Shown: positions 17,699 to 26,134 of the stretch, in pieces
How positions within the stretch are numbered: position 1 is the first letter of the stretch
How the letters are laid out: every line of letters starts with the position of its first letter
DNA from: Pelagibius sp.
GTDB lineage: Bacteria; Pseudomonadota; Alphaproteobacteria; Kiloniellales; Kiloniellaceae
Direction: 5' to 3'
Length of the DNA: 64,000 nt
Assembly: GCF_028289705.1 (NCBI RefSeq)
Contig: NZ_JANQOI010000090.1
Coordinates: 57,995 to 121,994 of the forward strand
Position numbers and translations under genes: made by a program
Notes under the pieces: model-generated
Databases searched by the model: none
What the model was told of the DNA's origin: nothing
What the model saw: the letters and a program-made list of their open reading frames with translations, nothing else

Positions 17699-18172
17699 CG
17701 ATCCTTCCTGTTTCGCCGGCCTGTTTCCCCGGGGTCGCGTCCGCCGGTGCGATGCCGAGATCGCCCCGCGGTTTCACGAGGCGCAATAACATTCTGCGGC
17801 GCCCCTCGCGGAAGGGGCCGCAAACTGTTTTCTTTCCTGTCCTTGAACTGCCCTTTTAGCGCAGAAGAAGAAGAAAGATAACAAAAATCCAAGAAAATCG
17901 GGACCTTGGCCCCATAGATTGTTCGCCCTTGGACCGCGTTCGGTCGCGCGGACAGCGCCGCCGGCGTCAGCTAATCCGAAAAAAGCGCTCGGAACCATCG
18001 TCTTCGCACGATCTGATGGCGGCTGTTGCCCGGGCTTAAGCCGGTCTCATTTTCCGGGTCTCATTTTCTGGGTCTCATTTTCCTGAAACCCCTCGCCGGC
18101 TGGCTGCGTAGGTAGAGGCAGAACCAACAGGCAGCCGGACCTCAGGGCGCCCCGGCGGATGAGAGGCAGAGC
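17699..18172. other. Divergent intergenic region, 474 bp, between soeA and the TPR gene
   Basis: Holds the promoters of both neighbours. An A-rich tract (about 17862-17895) and a GC-rich imperfect hairpin near 17791-17820 are visible. A 14-bp tandem array lies close to the TPR gene and is listed separately. No gene with a ribosome-binding site was found. Confidence 0.5.
18043..18084 (+). repeat. Three tandem copies of a 14-bp unit, GGTCTCATTTTCCG type
   Basis: Units begin at 18043, 18057 and 18071. All three share GGTCTCATTTTC and differ only in the last two bases (CG, TG, CT). The array sits 89 bp upstream of the TPR gene start, in promoter or 5' UTR position. Confidence 0.85.
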
Positions 18173-18715
18173 ATGGACGCCACAACCGAAAGCCGTAGCC
18201 GCCGTCTGGCGACCAAACTGACCGCACTCCTGGGCGCGGTCGCGTTGACGGGGATGCTCGCGGTTGCCACGGCACCGGCGGAGGCGGCCGGCTGGAGCAG
18301 CAACAAGACCACTACCGCGGCGGACCAGGACTACGTCCTTGCCGAGAAGCGCATCGAGGCCGGCGACTATCAGGGCGCCATCACGCTGCTGTCCAAGCTG
18401 GCCGAACGCCAGCCGAAGAACGCGGACGTCTTCAACTATCTCGGTTTCTCCAACCGCAAGCTCGGAAAGTTTGATGAAGCCCTGGTGCACTACCAGCGCG
18501 CCCTCTTCCTCGACCCCAAGCATCGCGGCGCCCACGCGTATCTCGGCGAGCTCTATCTCAGCATCGACGAACTGGAAAAGGCCGAGGCAGAGCTGCGCGA
18601 ACTCGACGCCCTCTGTTTCTTCGGCTGCGAGGAGTATCGGGAACTGAAGGCGAAGATCGCCGCCTACAAGGCGCAACAGGCCGCCCTGCCCGGTGCGCGG
18701 GAGAGCGTGAACTGA
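18173..18715 (+). CDS. Exported tetratricopeptide-repeat protein
   Basis: The start at 18173 follows GAGAGGCAG. A twin-arginine-free signal peptide (TALLGAVALTGMLAVATAPAEA) is followed by about three TPR units between residues 55 and 155, for example AEKRIEAGDYQGAITLLSKLAERQP and NYLGFSNRKLGKFDEALVHYQRAL. Cys residues occur in LCFFGCEEY. TPR proteins of this size act as periplasmic protein-interaction modules; the partner is unknown. Transcribed divergently from soeA and convergently with the SDR gene. Confidence 0.82.
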   Translation: MDATTESRSRRLATKLTALLGAVALTGMLAVATAPAEAAGWSSNKTTTAADQDYVLAEKRIEAGDYQGAITLLSKLAERQPKNADVFNYLGFSNRKLGKFDEALVHYQRALFLDPKHRGAHAYLGELYLSIDELEKAEAELRELDALCFFGCEEYRELKAKIAAYKAQQAALPGARESVN

Positions 18716-18843
18716 GTGGCGCAGGTGACGACCCAAGAAGGACAAGCTGAGGCAAGGGCCCGCCCCCTTGTCTTCAGGCGGGGGGCTGCCATCCGCGGAT
18801 GAGCGGCGCCTGCGGCGGCAGCCTCCCACAACCTGACCCTCAA

Positions 18844-18872
18844 AAGACCGCCATGCCAAGCGTGGCGGTCTT
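18844..18872. terminator. Bidirectional hairpin between convergent TPR and SDR genes
   Basis: Perfect 10-bp inverted repeat AAGACCGCCA / TGGCGGTCTT with a 9-base loop. On the minus strand it ends in TTTT, fitting termination of the sugar-catabolic operon six bases past the SDR stop. Confidence 0.75.
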
Positions 18873-18877
18873 CGCGT

Positions 18878-19645
18878 TCAGACCCAGCCGCCGTCGGCCA
18901 CGTAACTCTGGTTGGTGAAGGCGCTGGCATCGTCCGATGCGAAGAACAGCACCGCCTTGGCGATGTCGTCGGGCACCAACTTGCGTTTCAGACACTGGCG
19001 CTGCATCAGGTCGGCTTCAGCCTCCGGCGTCAGCCAGAGATCGATCTGACGCTGGGTCATGATCCAGCCCGGAACCACGCAGTTGACGCGGATGTTCTTA
19101 GGCCCGAGGTCGCGCGCCAGAGCGCGGGTCAGGCCGGCGATCGCCGACTTGGCGGTGGTGTAGCAGGGCATGCCCCCCTGCCCGACCATCCAGGAAACAG
19201 AGCCGATGTTGACGATGGCGCCGCCGCCGGCGGCCTCCATGTCGGGATAGACCGCCTGGGCGGCGAAGAACTGATGCTTCAGGTTGACGGCGATGCGGTC
19301 GTCCCAGAACTCCGGCGTCACGGTATCGATGTCATGGCGCTGGTCGTTGGCGGCGTTGTTGATCAGCACAGTGATCGGCCCCAGGGCCTCGCGCACCGAC
19401 CCGATGGCGGCACGCAGCGCCTCGATGTCCCGCAGATCGCAGGTGACGAAGTGCGGCTTTGCGTGGCCGTCGGCCTCCATCTTCGCGACCAGATCCTGCG
19501 AACAGTCCGCCGCCACGTCGACGAAGCCCACCTTCGCGCCCTGGCGGCAGAAATGCTCGACGATGGCGGCGCCGATGCCGCTGCCGCCGCCGGAAACGAA
19601 GACGACACGGTCCTTCAGGCTGGGATAGGTCGCAATCTCGGTCAT
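18878..19645 (-). CDS. SDR-family NAD(P)-dependent dehydrogenase, sugar or sugar-acid type
   Basis: The 255-residue classical SDR has the cofactor motif GGGSGIG (19-25), INNAAND, the catalytic Ser in NIGSVSW and YTTAK near residue 160, and ends YVADGGWV. It closes a minus-strand operon with a sugar ABC importer, an aldo/keto reductase and a lactonase-type amidohydrolase. In the non-phosphorylated L-fucose route the SDR oxidises 2-keto-3-deoxy-L-fuconate; in related clusters it is the sugar 1-dehydrogenase. The exact substrate cannot be fixed from sequence alone. Confidence 0.85.
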   Translation of the reverse strand: MTEIATYPSLKDRVVFVSGGGSGIGAAIVEHFCRQGAKVGFVDVAADCSQDLVAKMEADGHAKPHFVTCDLRDIEALRAAIGSVREALGPITVLINNAANDQRHDIDTVTPEFWDDRIAVNLKHQFFAAQAVYPDMEAAGGGAIVNIGSVSWMVGQGGMPCYTTAKSAIAGLTRALARDLGPKNIRVNCVVPGWIMTQRQIDLWLTPEAEADLMQRQCLKRKLVPDDIAKAVLFFASDDASAFTNQSYVADGGWV

Positions 19646-19694
19646 CGCTGCTCAAACCTTCGAGGTTCGGGGACTCTTGCCGCGGCGGCGCGCA

Positions 19695-20399
19695 TCAGTC
19701 CTCCGGACAGGGCCAGGACGCGGGCCGCTGCAGCCCGGCCGGCAGCACCGTGTCCGCATCGCCGCAGGCCGCATCGACCTGCTGCTGGACCAGGCCCGTC
19801 GTCCGCGACAGATCGGTGCCCTCGAAGCGGGTAAGATAGGTGTAGGCCTGGCTCAGATTCGTGCCGTCGAGACTGGCGCCCTCGAAGTCGGAGCGGGCAA
19901 TCTCCGCACGGGTCAGGTCCGCACCGTCGAGAATGGCACCAGCAAGGACGGAGCGCCCGAGTTCCGCCTTGATCATGACGGCGCCGGAGAAGTCCGCCCC
20001 GGAGAAGTCGCTGCGCGACATCTCGGCCTTCGTCAGGTCCGCGCCCTTCATCTGCGCCTCCTGAAAGTTCGCCCGGGAGCCGTGGATCTTCTCCATCTTG
20101 GCCCCGTTCAGGTCGGCCCCGGCGAGCCGGGCATTGGAGACATTGGCCTCCCTGAGGTCTGCATCGGTCAGAGTTGCGTCCTTGAGATCGGTGCGCCCGA
20201 AGTCGGTGGACTTGAAGATTCCCTTGCTGAGATTGGTGCCGCTGAGGTTGAGCCGGCGCTTCTCGCATTTCGTCCAGTCGACCCCGACTCCCGGTTTGGC
20301 ATTACAGGCTGCGGAGGCCGGCTCGGTCATCAGCACCGAGACCGCGGTCAAAACGAAGGCACAGGCGATGGTTCTGGAAAGCGAAGCCGCTCTTGTCAT
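19695..20399 (-). CDS. Exported pentapeptide-repeat protein
   Basis: The ATG at 20399 gives a 234-residue protein with a clean signal peptide (TIACAFVLTAVSVLMTEPASA). AAGGAG lies 12 bases upstream; an open extension to 20588 would run into the amidohydrolase gene and is unlikely. Residues about 50-200 are pentapeptide repeats of the A(D/N)Lxx type (GADLNGAKM, KGADLTKAEM, SGADFSGAVM), which fold into a right-handed beta-helix. Paired Cys residues flank the helix. It is embedded between the amidohydrolase and SDR genes of the sugar operon, an odd place for such a protein. Function unknown. Confidence 0.82.
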   Translation of the reverse strand: MTRAASLSRTIACAFVLTAVSVLMTEPASAACNAKPGVGVDWTKCEKRRLNLSGTNLSKGIFKSTDFGRTDLKDATLTDADLREANVSNARLAGADLNGAKMEKIHGSRANFQEAQMKGADLTKAEMSRSDFSGADFSGAVMIKAELGRSVLAGAILDGADLTRAEIARSDFEGASLDGTNLSQAYTYLTRFEGTDLSRTTGLVQQQVDAACGDADTVLPAGLQRPASWPCPED

Positions 20400-20491
20400 C
20401 CTGCCAAAAGGCTCCTTGTCTGGTTGCGCTTTGGCCGATGGTAGCGAAGCAAAGGGGGCTTGAACAGCGACGCCCAATCGCAAATGCGTGA

Positions 20492-21331
20492 CTACTGGAT
20501 TCGGTAGACCCGGCAGGCGTTGTCTCCGAGCACCTGCGCCTTCTGCGCCTCGGTGAGGCCCGCCAGGAGGGTGCCCACCGCCTGCCACCAGTCGCCGTAG
20601 CCGGCGGTGAGGCTCAGAACCGGCCAGTCACTGCCCCAGATCAGCCGTTCGGGGCCGAAGACGGCAAGCAGATGGTCCACATAGGGGCGCAGGCCGTCCA
20701 CAGACCAGTCCGCCCCCGCCTCGGTGATCAGGCCGGAGAGCTTGCAGAAAGCGCCGGTCTCCTTCGCGAGGCGGGCCATCGCCTCGGCCCAATCGTCGAA
20801 GGCGCCGGCCGCGATCTCCGGTTTGGCGCCGTGGCAGATGACGGCACGCAGGTCGGGATGGCGCCTCAGCAATATCAAAAGATTTGCCAGATGGGCCGGG
20901 CGCACAAGGCAGTCGAAGGCCAGGTCACGTTCCTGAATGGCCCGGAAGGCGTCGTTCAGGCTGGGCTGCAGCATCCAGTCGGTATCGGGAATATCGTGGA
21001 TCATGGGCCGCACGCCCTTGAACAGGGGATTGGCCGCCAGCCGCTCCAAATCCGCCGCCGCCTGCGGCGTGTCCATGGCCACCCATCCGACGACCCCCGC
21101 CACCTCGGGGGTCGCCTCGGCCTGCTGCAGCAGAAACGCGCTCTCGGCAACGGTGGCGGCGGCCTGCACCAGTATGACGCGGTCGACCCCCGCGTCCCGG
21201 ATCAGCGGCCTGAGGTCGGTGGCGCCGAAGTCCCGCTTGATCGGCGCCAGGCCCTCGGTGCCGGGGCCCGTCATCCAGTCGTAGTCGCCCCGGGCGATCT
21301 GCCAGAAGTGCACATGGCTGTCGACGATCAT
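20492..21331 (-). CDS. Amidohydrolase family lactonase, L-fuconolactonase-like
   Basis: The 279-residue protein starts MIVDSHVHFW, the metal-binding HxH at the first strand of the COG3618 amidohydrolase barrel. Later come VICHGAKPEI with a metal-ligand His and GSDWPVL with the catalytic Asp. Members hydrolyse lactones such as L-fucono-1,5-lactone, L-rhamnono-lactone or 2-pyrone-4,6-dicarboxylate. The aldo/keto reductase gene ends 32 bp upstream on the same strand. With a sugar dehydrogenase and an SDR beside it, a sugar-lactone substrate is favoured. Confidence 0.85.
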   Translation of the reverse strand: MIVDSHVHFWQIARGDYDWMTGPGTEGLAPIKRDFGATDLRPLIRDAGVDRVILVQAAATVAESAFLLQQAEATPEVAGVVGWVAMDTPQAAADLERLAANPLFKGVRPMIHDIPDTDWMLQPSLNDAFRAIQERDLAFDCLVRPAHLANLLILLRRHPDLRAVICHGAKPEIAAGAFDDWAEAMARLAKETGAFCKLSGLITEAGADWSVDGLRPYVDHLLAVFGPERLIWGSDWPVLSLTAGYGDWWQAVGTLLAGLTEAQKAQVLGDNACRVYRIQ

Positions 21332-21363
21332 GACGGCGTTCCTGTCGAATGCTGCGGCTGGGT

Positions 21364-22398
21364 TCAGGCGGGCGACGGCGCGTCCTGGCGGAGGAAACCC
21401 TCGTTCTTCAGATCGCTCCAGAGGGCTGCGGGGATTTCCTGGGCGAAGGTGGCGAGGTTGCGCGTCACCTCGTCGGGCCGCCGCGCCCCGGGAATGATGG
21501 CGGCCACCGCCGGATGGCCCAGGGGAAAGCGCAAGGCAGCGCTCGCCAAGGGTACATCATGGGCCTTGCACACCGCCTCGATCCGGCGCACCCGCTCCAG
21601 GATCTCCGGCGGGGCAGGTTCATAGTTGTACATTGCCCCCGGCACCGGCCCGCTGGCCAGAATGCCGCTGTTGTAAGGACCGCCGAGGAAGATACCGATG
21701 TCTCTTTCGACACAGAGCGGCAGGAAGCTGTCCAGCACTTCCTGCTCCAGCAGAGTGTAGCGCCCGGCGATCAGGAAGCAGTCGAAATCGCCCTCATGGA
21801 TCAGGCTCTCCGCCACCTCCCAAAGGTTGAGGCCCGCGCCGATACCGCCGACATCGCCGTTGCGGCGCAGTTCGTCCAGGGCGGCGTAGCCTCCGCCCTT
21901 GGCGCCGCTGAACAGCGCCCGGCGATGGGCCGCCAGTTCCTCCTCCGAGCCGATGGAGTCCTTGTCCAGATCGTGGATCAGCAGCACGTCGATGCGGTGC
22001 AGCCCCATACGCTGCAGCGAGTCCTCGAAGGAGCGCATCACACCGTCGTAGCTGTAATCGAAGACCGGCTTGAAGGGCAGCGCGCCCTTGAACACGCCCG
22101 GCCACTCATGGGCAGGGTCGTGGGGTTTGATCAGCCGGCCGATCTTGGTCGACAGCACAAAGGAGTCCCGCGGCTGGTTGCGCAGGAATTCGCCGACCCG
22201 CTGCTCGGCGAGGCCATAGCCGTAGAAAGGGGCGGTATCGATGAAGTTCAGGCCGGCATCCCAGGCCGCTTCGATGGTCGCCGCCGCGTCCCGGTCTTCG
22301 ATCTTCTCGTAGAGGTTCCCCAGGGGCGCGGTGCCGAAGCCGATCTCCGTCACCTGCAGGCCGGATTTCCCCAGGCGGCGTGTCGCCAGACCGGCCAT
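21364..22398 (-). CDS. Aldo/keto reductase, D-threo-aldose/L-fucose 1-dehydrogenase type
   Basis: This 344-residue AKR begins with RRLGKSGLQVTEIGFGTAPLGN and has the catalytic tetrad context: Asp in NFIDTAPFYGYGLAE, the Tyr a few residues later, Lys in VLSTKIGRL and His in LLIHDLDKD. The AKR group with GTAPLGN and this length includes bacterial L-fucose and D-threo-aldose 1-dehydrogenases, which oxidise the sugar to its lactone. That product is the natural substrate of the lactonase encoded next. It starts three bases after the ABC ATPase gene stop, so it belongs to the same operon. Confidence 0.85.
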   Translation of the reverse strand: MAGLATRRLGKSGLQVTEIGFGTAPLGNLYEKIEDRDAAATIEAAWDAGLNFIDTAPFYGYGLAEQRVGEFLRNQPRDSFVLSTKIGRLIKPHDPAHEWPGVFKGALPFKPVFDYSYDGVMRSFEDSLQRMGLHRIDVLLIHDLDKDSIGSEEELAAHRRALFSGAKGGGYAALDELRRNGDVGGIGAGLNLWEVAESLIHEGDFDCFLIAGRYTLLEQEVLDSFLPLCVERDIGIFLGGPYNSGILASGPVPGAMYNYEPAPPEILERVRRIEAVCKAHDVPLASAALRFPLGHPAVAAIIPGARRPDEVTRNLATFAQEIPAALWSDLKNEGFLRQDAPSPA

Positions 22399-22401
22399 CG
22401 G

Positions 22402-23487
22402 CTAGAGCGCCCGGCCGCTGTCGGGGTCGAAGAGGTGCATGTTGGTCATGTCCAGGGAGATCGAAACCTGCGCGTCCGGCGCCGCCGGAAAATGGGAATC
22501 CACCTGGGCGGTATAGCCGTGGCCCGCGGCCTCCCCGATGATCAGGGTGTGGGGCCCGAGGGGCTCGATGGCCCTGGTGATCAGCGTGATCACGGCCTCT
22601 CCGGCCCCGCCACCACTGTTGTGCTCCGGGCGCAGGCCGAAGGTCACCGGCCGGTCCTTGGCGGCACCATAGCGCTGCCATCGGTCCTGCGGGATGGCAA
22701 GTTCGCTACCGTCGTTCAGGCGCAACGCGAGGCCACCGTCGCTGCCCACCACTGTCGCCGGAACGAAGTTCATGGAGGGCGCACCGATGAAGGCCGCCAC
22801 AAAGGTGTTCGCGGGGTTCTCGTAGAGTGTGATGGGATCGGCGGCCTGCTCGATGCGGCCTTCGTTCATCACCACCACGCGGTCCGCCATGGTCATGGCC
22901 TCCACCTGATCGTGGGTGACATAGACCATGGTGCTGTTCAGACGCCGGTGCAGGTTCTTGATCTCGGTGCGCATCTCGATGCGCAGCTTGGCATCGAGAT
23001 TGGACAGCGGTTCGTCGAACAGAAAGACGTCGGGCTGGCGCACGATGGCCCGCCCGATGGCGACGCGCTGTCGCTGACCGCCGGAAAGCTGTTTCGGCCG
23101 CCGGTCCAGATAGGGCTCCAGCCCCAGGATCCGCGCCGCCTCGCCGATGCGCGTGGCGATCTCTGGCTTCGGCATCCCGCGCACCTTCATGCCGTAGCCG
23201 ATGTTGTCGGCCACGGTCATGTGCGGATAGAGGGCATAGTTCTGAAACACCATGGCGCAGTTGCGCAGGCCCGGGCGCAGGTCCGTGACCTCCCGCCCGC
23301 CGATGGTGATGGTCCCACCGGAAGCCCCCTCCAATCCCGCGATCATCCGCAGGGTGGTGGTCTTGCCGCAGCCCGAAGGGCCCACCAGGACGACGAATTC
23401 GGTATCGGCAATCTCCAGGTCGAGGGCCGGAATGACGGTCACCTCGTCGAAGGCCTTGCTGACACCTTTCAGCTCAACACGCGCCAT
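22402..23487 (-). CDS. ABC sugar importer ATP-binding protein (UgpC/MalK family)
   Basis: The 361-residue ATPase has Walker [10 protein letters not shown], signature [14 protein letters not shown], Walker [17 protein letters not shown] and a switch His ([16 protein letters not shown]). A C-terminal MalK-type regulatory OB domain follows ([21 protein letters not shown]). It energises import of the sugar bound by the solute-binding protein encoded upstream. A strong hairpin lies between that gene and this one. Confidence 0.93.
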   Translation of the reverse strand: MARVELKGVSKAFDEVTVIPALDLEIADTEFVVLVGPSGCGKTTTLRMIAGLEGASGGTITIGGREVTDLRPGLRNCAMVFQNYALYPHMTVADNIGYGMKVRGMPKPEIATRIGEAARILGLEPYLDRRPKQLSGGQRQRVAIGRAIVRQPDVFLFDEPLSNLDAKLRIEMRTEIKNLHRRLNSTMVYVTHDQVEAMTMADRVVVMNEGRIEQAADPITLYENPANTFVAAFIGAPSMNFVPATVVGSDGGLALRLNDGSELAIPQDRWQRYGAAKDRPVTFGLRPEHNSGGGAGEAVITLITRAIEPLGPHTLIIGEAAGHGYTAQVDSHFPAAPDAQVSISLDMTNMHLFDPDSGRAL

Positions 23488-23515
23488 TGTCAGATAGTCT
23501 CAATCGCTAAAGGAG

Positions 23516-23549
23516 AGAGGTCGGGGATGCCACGGCACCCCCGACCTCT
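23516..23549 (-). repeat. Strong hairpin between solute-binding-protein and ATPase genes
   Basis: Perfect 11-bp arms, AGAGGTCGGGG (23516-23526) and CCCCGACCTCT (23539-23549). The 12-base loop can pair further (TGC/GCA). It starts seven bases past the solute-binding-protein stop and ends about 28 bases before the ATPase start. No T-run follows, so an attenuator or mRNA-stabilising element fits better than a full terminator. Confidence 0.75.
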
Positions 23550-23556
23550 GACCGCC

Positions 23557-25020
23557 TTACTTGAGCGGCGGCAGGCCCATGGACGAGCGGTAAGCCGCGA
23601 GTTGCTCCTCACGACCGAACTCGTCGGTCAGGGCATTCCACTTGGCAGCAATGGCGTCGAGGGCCGCTTTCGGCTCGACATCACCGACGAGCGCCTTGGA
23701 AAGCTCGATCTCCAACTCCTCGGTGTAGCTGAAGTAGCCGGGCAGACGCATGTCCAGGGCCACGTTCGGCGCCTCCAGGCTGCCGCGCTGGGCCGCCAGA
23801 TACATCTTGGCCTCCTCGGGCGAGAAGGTTTTCAGCCAGCGGTCCAGGTTGGTGAAGTGGGAGAAGCGGTAGGGATTGACACCCGATCCGCCGGTCACCG
23901 CCGCCTGGCCGGAGTTGTCCGGGTTCGAGGCCCACTCGACATAGTGCCAGGAGGCATCGATGTTATTGCCGGACTGCGGCACCGCCGCCTGCCAGCCGCC
24001 ATAGGCCATGAAGGGCGAATGGACCGGCTCATCGAACTCGTCCCAGGCGTTGGTCTTGTGGTTCCAGATGCGTGTGGAGCCCGGCGTCAGGGCGGAGCCC
24101 ACCGAACCGGCGATCTGGCTCTGCGCCTTGTCTGAGGAGATGGTGCCGGTGTCACCCCAGTCGAAGTTCATCGCCACCTGGCCGCCGGCAAAGACCGTGC
24201 GGATATCACCGGAGGTGAAGTTGAGGGCACCCGGCGGCGCATAGCCGACCGAGCGGATGTAGTCCTCCAGCGCCTTCACCCAGCCTTCGTTGTTGACCTG
24301 GGCGTCCATGGTCTCCGGATCGAAGAACATGCTGCCCGGGTTGTTGGGGTTGTTGGTGTAGCTGGCGGCATGGGTGAAGAAGAACCAGAACTGCTGGCCG
24401 CCGCGGCGGAAGGCCTCCGCCGTGCCCCAGAGCTTGTCTTCCGGCCGGGTGAAGAACTCGGCGATGTCGTAGTACTGATCCCAGGTCGTCGGCGCCGCCA
24501 GGTCATAGCCGTACTTGGCCTTGAAGGCCGCCTGCTCCTTCGGGTCGTTGAAGAGGTCGAGACGGTAGGAGAGCGTGTGCAGGTCGCCGTCGATGGTCTG
24601 GGACAGATGCTTGCCGTTCCACACCATCAAGCGGTCGCGGTACACCGGTGCGATGTCCTCCCACTCCGCGGTGGTGCGGATCTTCTCTGGCATCTCCGAG
24701 AGATAGGGCGCGAAGTCCGGCGTCCAGGCCGGCGCGAAGGTGATGACGTCGAAGGCCGCCTCACCCGCCACCATGGCAGTCAGGTATTTCGGATAGAGTT
24801 CACCGAAGGGAAACTCCACGACTTCGACCTTGCCGCAGGTCTGCTTCTCCCAGCCCTCGCCCGCGGCCTGCATGGCCGAGGCGATGAAGGGGCCGGTCTG
24901 TGAACCGACCTTCAGGGTCACTCCGCTGAAGTCGGGCGAACAGGCCAAGGCCGCTCCGGAAAGACCCAGAGCCACCGTCAGCCCGCTAGCCGTCGCACAT
25001 AGAATTTTTCTCATTAGCAT
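23557..25020 (-). CDS. ABC transporter extracellular solute-binding protein, family 1
   Basis: A 487-residue periplasmic binding protein with a signal peptide (ILCATASGLTVALGLSGAALA) and a Cys soon after it (ACSPDFSG). Cluster B features are present: YDLAAPTTWDQYYDIAEFF, FAGGQVAMNFDWGD, HSPFMAYGGWQAAVP. The ATG at 25020 has AGGGAGAAA immediately upstream. It captures the substrate for the MalFG-type permeases encoded upstream on the same strand. The substrate is likely a sugar such as L-fucose given the catabolic genes, but this is inferred. Confidence 0.9.
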   Translation of the reverse strand: MLMRKILCATASGLTVALGLSGAALACSPDFSGVTLKVGSQTGPFIASAMQAAGEGWEKQTCGKVEVVEFPFGELYPKYLTAMVAGEAAFDVITFAPAWTPDFAPYLSEMPEKIRTTAEWEDIAPVYRDRLMVWNGKHLSQTIDGDLHTLSYRLDLFNDPKEQAAFKAKYGYDLAAPTTWDQYYDIAEFFTRPEDKLWGTAEAFRRGGQQFWFFFTHAASYTNNPNNPGSMFFDPETMDAQVNNEGWVKALEDYIRSVGYAPPGALNFTSGDIRTVFAGGQVAMNFDWGDTGTISSDKAQSQIAGSVGSALTPGSTRIWNHKTNAWDEFDEPVHSPFMAYGGWQAAVPQSGNNIDASWHYVEWASNPDNSGQAAVTGGSGVNPYRFSHFTNLDRWLKTFSPEEAKMYLAAQRGSLEAPNVALDMRLPGYFSYTEELEIELSKALVGDVEPKAALDAIAAKWNALTDEFGREEQLAAYRSSMGLPPLK

Positions 25021-25126
25021 TTTCTCCCTCTGCTTACTTTCTTGGTTCGTCGTTTAATGCCAGCGCACTAGATCACTGGCGCTCCGTTTCCTCGTGTTCT
25101 CCACTCCATCCCGCTCCGATGTATCC

Positions 25127-26134
25127 CTAACGAATACCGCCCAGCGTCAGGCCGGAGCGCATCAATTTGGCGAGCAACATGGCCACCCCCATCATCGGCG
25201 CGATCCCGAACAGGGCGGCCACGGAAATCGCCCACCACTCGTCCCCCCGATAAGAGTTCTGCCCCGACAGCAGGATCGGCAGGGTCTGCCATTCCGAAGT
25301 GGTCAGCAGCAGGGAAAAGAGAAACTCGTTCCAAATGAATGCGAGGGTGATGAGCGAGGTGGCAATCAGTCCGGGCCGCGCCATGGGCAGCACGATCTCA
25401 AAGAATATCCGGATGCGCGGCACGTCGTCCACCAGGGCCGCCTCCTCGATCTCGACCGGCAGTGCCGCGAGGAAGTCGCGCATCAGCCAGACCACGATGG
25501 GGATGGAAAAGGCAGTATAGCAAAGCACCATGCCGAGAAAGCTGTCCAGCAGCTTGAAACCTTCGCGGCCGATCTCGGAGTAGAGCAGGAACAGCGCGAA
25601 GGCGGTGACGATGGGCGGGAACATGCGCTGGGAGACGAACCAGAAGAGGACGTCATTGTTGCCCAGCACCGGGCCCGGCAGGGGCAGCCGGTTGGCCAGC
25701 AGGCAGGCCGGCAGGGCCAGAAGGAAGGCCAGGCCCATGGCCTGGGCCCGGGAAAAGCCGAGGGTTTCGTTGAACAGCAGAAAGCCGCCGATGGCCAGGG
25801 CCGCGAAGATCAGCCCCGAGAGCAGCCGGATGCGGAACTCGAAGCGCACCAGGGCATAGGCCGCCATGGTGCCGAACAGAACCGACAGAGCGGTTGCGGT
25901 GATCGAAATCAGGCTCGAATTGATGAAGGGGCTGATGAAATCGCCGCGGATGCCGGAGAAGGCGTCTATATAGGCCTGCAAGGTCGGCACGAAGTCGATA
26001 TAGGGCAGATAGGTCGGCCCCCCGTTCACGGCCGTGGGGGGCTTCACCGAGGTGACCAGGGTCCAGTAGAGCGGAAACAGGGTCACCAGCGCCCAGAAGA
26101 GGCACAGCCCGAAGACCAGAGGGCGCTTCATCAT
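25127..26134 (-). CDS. Carbohydrate ABC transporter permease (MalG type)
   Basis: The 335-residue inner-membrane protein has about six transmembrane helices and the EAA loop (EIEEAALVDDVPRIRIFFEIVLPMARPGLIA) that docks on the ATPase. An unusually long insertion separates the first periplasmic region from the core helices. It overlaps the MalF-type gene by four bases. Confidence 0.9.
   Translation of the reverse strand: MMKRPLVFGLCLFWALVTLFPLYWTLVTSVKPPTAVNGGPTYLPYIDFVPTLQAYIDAFSGIRGDFISPFINSSLISITATALSVLFGTMAAYALVRFEFRIRLLSGLIFAALAIGGFLLFNETLGFSRAQAMGLAFLLALPACLLANRLPLPGPVLGNNDVLFWFVSQRMFPPIVTAFALFLLYSEIGREGFKLLDSFLGMVLCYTAFSIPIVVWLMRDFLAALPVEIEEAALVDDVPRIRIFFEIVLPMARPGLIATSLITLAFIWNEFLFSLLLTTSEWQTLPILLSGQNSYRGDEWWAISVAALFGIAPMMGVAMLLAKLMRSGLTLGGIR

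Noticed and set aside
15590..17881. 763-codon open frame on the plus strand, antisense to soeA
   Set aside because: It lies wholly opposite a clear molybdoenzyme gene, has Gly/His/Asp-rich sequence without family motifs, and is explained by high G+C codon bias.
21349..24135. 928-codon open frame on the plus strand, antisense to the AKR, ATPase and binding-protein genes
   Set aside because: It spans three genes with intact motifs on the other strand, including the intergenic hairpin, and shows no recognisable domain.
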